From Arthrobacter rhombi (lineage in GTDB: Bacteria > Actinomycetota > Actinomycetes > Actinomycetales > Micrococcaceae), in NCBI RefSeq assembly GCF_900163545.1, contig NZ_FUHW01000032.1:1-64000 (forward strand): a DNA stretch of 64,000 nucleotides. The letters run 5' to 3'. The stretch's first letter is position 1; the number at the start of each line of letters is the position of its first letter. The translations under genes were made by a program, and so were the position numbers. Positions 63,369-64,000 of the stretch are shown here, one piece after another. The notes under the pieces were generated by a model that was given only the letters and a program-made list of their open reading frames with translations, made no database searches and was not told the DNA's origin.

Positions 63369-63980
63369 ATGGAGGCCATGAACACGGAGAGCTCGATGGA
63401 CATCGTTCGTGACCGCATTGCGCGTGCACTAGAACATCGTCACGCTGCGATTTCAGCCGATGTTGTTCTGGAGGTCCTCGACGAAGCGCTCGGTACTTCT
63501 GAAGGACTCACGGCAGGTGAGCGGGAGTTCCTCATCGAGCATGGCGGGGCCACGAGCGAAGACTTCACGCCCGAGGCAGGAAACTTCTCACGTTTGGAAG
63601 TCGCGAAGCGCCAGACGGAAGCGGTGAGGCAGGCTCGGGACCGGGCGCTGACGACTTCTGAGGTGGCTCGTTTGCTCGGCCGGGAGCCGTCGAATGTGCG
63701 TCGCTCCCTCGCGAGGGGAGATCTGTACAGCGTTGGCTCAGCCACGACGAGTAGGGAGCGCCTGTTCCCGGAATGGCAGATCACTGGGGATGGGCGGATC
63801 CTGCCCGGTCTTCGTCACATTTTGACTGCTCTTCCTGACGACTACCACCCACTCGATGTGGAGGCATTTATGGTTGACCCGCAGGAGCCACTTGGCGGTC
63901 GTTCGCCGGTTGAGTGGTTGTCGGGAGGCGGGGAACCGGAAACCGTGGTCGGGATCGCCGACGTGCTGGGTTGGGCGTGA
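63369..63980 (+). CDS. Xre/MbcA/ParS-type antitoxin
   Basis: A 203-aa protein. The middle has an HTH (LTTSEVARLLGREPSNVRRS) and the C-terminus a toxin-binding domain (LDVEAFMVDPQEPLGGRSPV, EWLSGGG..., VLGWA). This matches antitoxins of RES-domain toxins. The start is fixed by TATCAT (63357-63362) ending 6 nt before ATG 63369 (leaderless); ATG 63396 with GGAG upstream is the alternative. Its stop overlaps the next GTG. Confidence 0.85.
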   Translation: MEAMNTESSMDIVRDRIARALEHRHAAISADVVLEVLDEALGTSEGLTAGEREFLIEHGGATSEDFTPEAGNFSRLEVAKRQTEAVRQARDRALTTSEVARLLGREPSNVRRSLARGDLYSVGSATTSRERLFPEWQITGDGRILPGLRHILTALPDDYHPLDVEAFMVDPQEPLGGRSPVEWLSGGGEPETVVGIADVLGWA

Positions 63981-64000
63981 CAGCCAAGAATCCGCAACGG
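63977..64000 (+). CDS. Start of a RES-domain toxin gene, cut by the window edge
   Basis: GTG at 63977 overlaps the antitoxin stop (GTGA) and opens MTAKNPQR before the window ends. RES toxins, which degrade NAD, follow such antitoxins with exactly this overlap. Only eight codons are visible, so the call rests on the antitoxin and the overlap. Confidence 0.5.

Overview
The window is chromosomal DNA of a high-GC Gram-positive bacterium, most likely a Micrococcaceae member of the Arthrobacter type. The evidence is the order atpG-atpD-atpC-DUF2550, the mismatch endonuclease nucS, the clpS-DUF2017-murI-MBL-rph-rdgB string, DUF3039, and the strong G/C third-position bias. No rRNA, tRNA, CRISPR array or prophage was seen. 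The genus is an inference.

Layout. 0-3.3 kb: end of the F-type ATP synthase operon (gamma, beta, epsilon), a DUF2550 membrane protein and a strong terminator. 3.3-18 kb: housekeeping and conserved genes: cold-shock protein with a structured leader, nagA, nucS, a small zinc-motif protein, an AI-2E/PerM family membrane protein, a two-domain membrane protein, a CxxC-less thioredoxin/TPR protein, an ABC-2 type exporter, DUF3039 plus a DEAD/DEAH helicase, Nudix, DinB, and an APC permease. 18-21.8 kb: a decay zone with a frameshifted gene remnant, an FAD monooxygenase, a 57-aa gene with a perfect Shine-Dalgarno, a truncated TetR joined to a broken membrane protein, and unassignable DNA. 21.8-25.2 kb: cstA, a small protein ending Cys-Cys, and an ArsA/Get3-like ATPase, tightly packed, then an ASCH protein. 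25.2-27.5 kb: two coupled GNAT genes and a truncated IS110 element that cuts an alpha/beta hydrolase and keeps a structured upstream end.

27.5-36.6 kb: NAD salvage (pncB-pncA), clpS-DUF2017, murI-MBL, rph-rdgB, DedA, a DEDDh exonuclease-BRCT protein, and an ADP-ribosylglycohydrolase-like protein that has lost its metal motif. 36.6-40 kb: a fadD-marR / DUF1295 lipid module, flanked by a diverged duplicate of the 5' end of the glycohydrolase-like gene. 40-44.5 kb: 2-oxo-acid dehydrogenase E1alpha-E1beta-E2 preceded by a CBS-zinc ribbon protein. 44.6-49 kb: sbcD-sbcC. 49-58 kb: transporters, an IclR regulator with twin operators, a flavin reductase, an MHS transporter behind a TetR-type operator, and an XRE/nucleotidyltransferase toxin-antitoxin locus whose toxin is frameshifted. 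58.2-63.3 kb: a homoprotocatechuate meta-cleavage operon (FAH-RraA fusion, GntR, hpaE, hpaD) with a readable promoter and operator. The right edge starts an Xre/RES-type toxin-antitoxin pair.

A window-wide pattern is a TANNNT -10 box ending 6-7 nt before the start codon of about seventeen genes. These are predicted leaderless mRNAs, and the pattern fixes several start codons. The strongest candidates for new biology are the cstA / Cys-Cys protein / ArsA ATPase cassette and the FAH-RraA fusion, which may replace the usual terminal aldolase of the hpa pathway.
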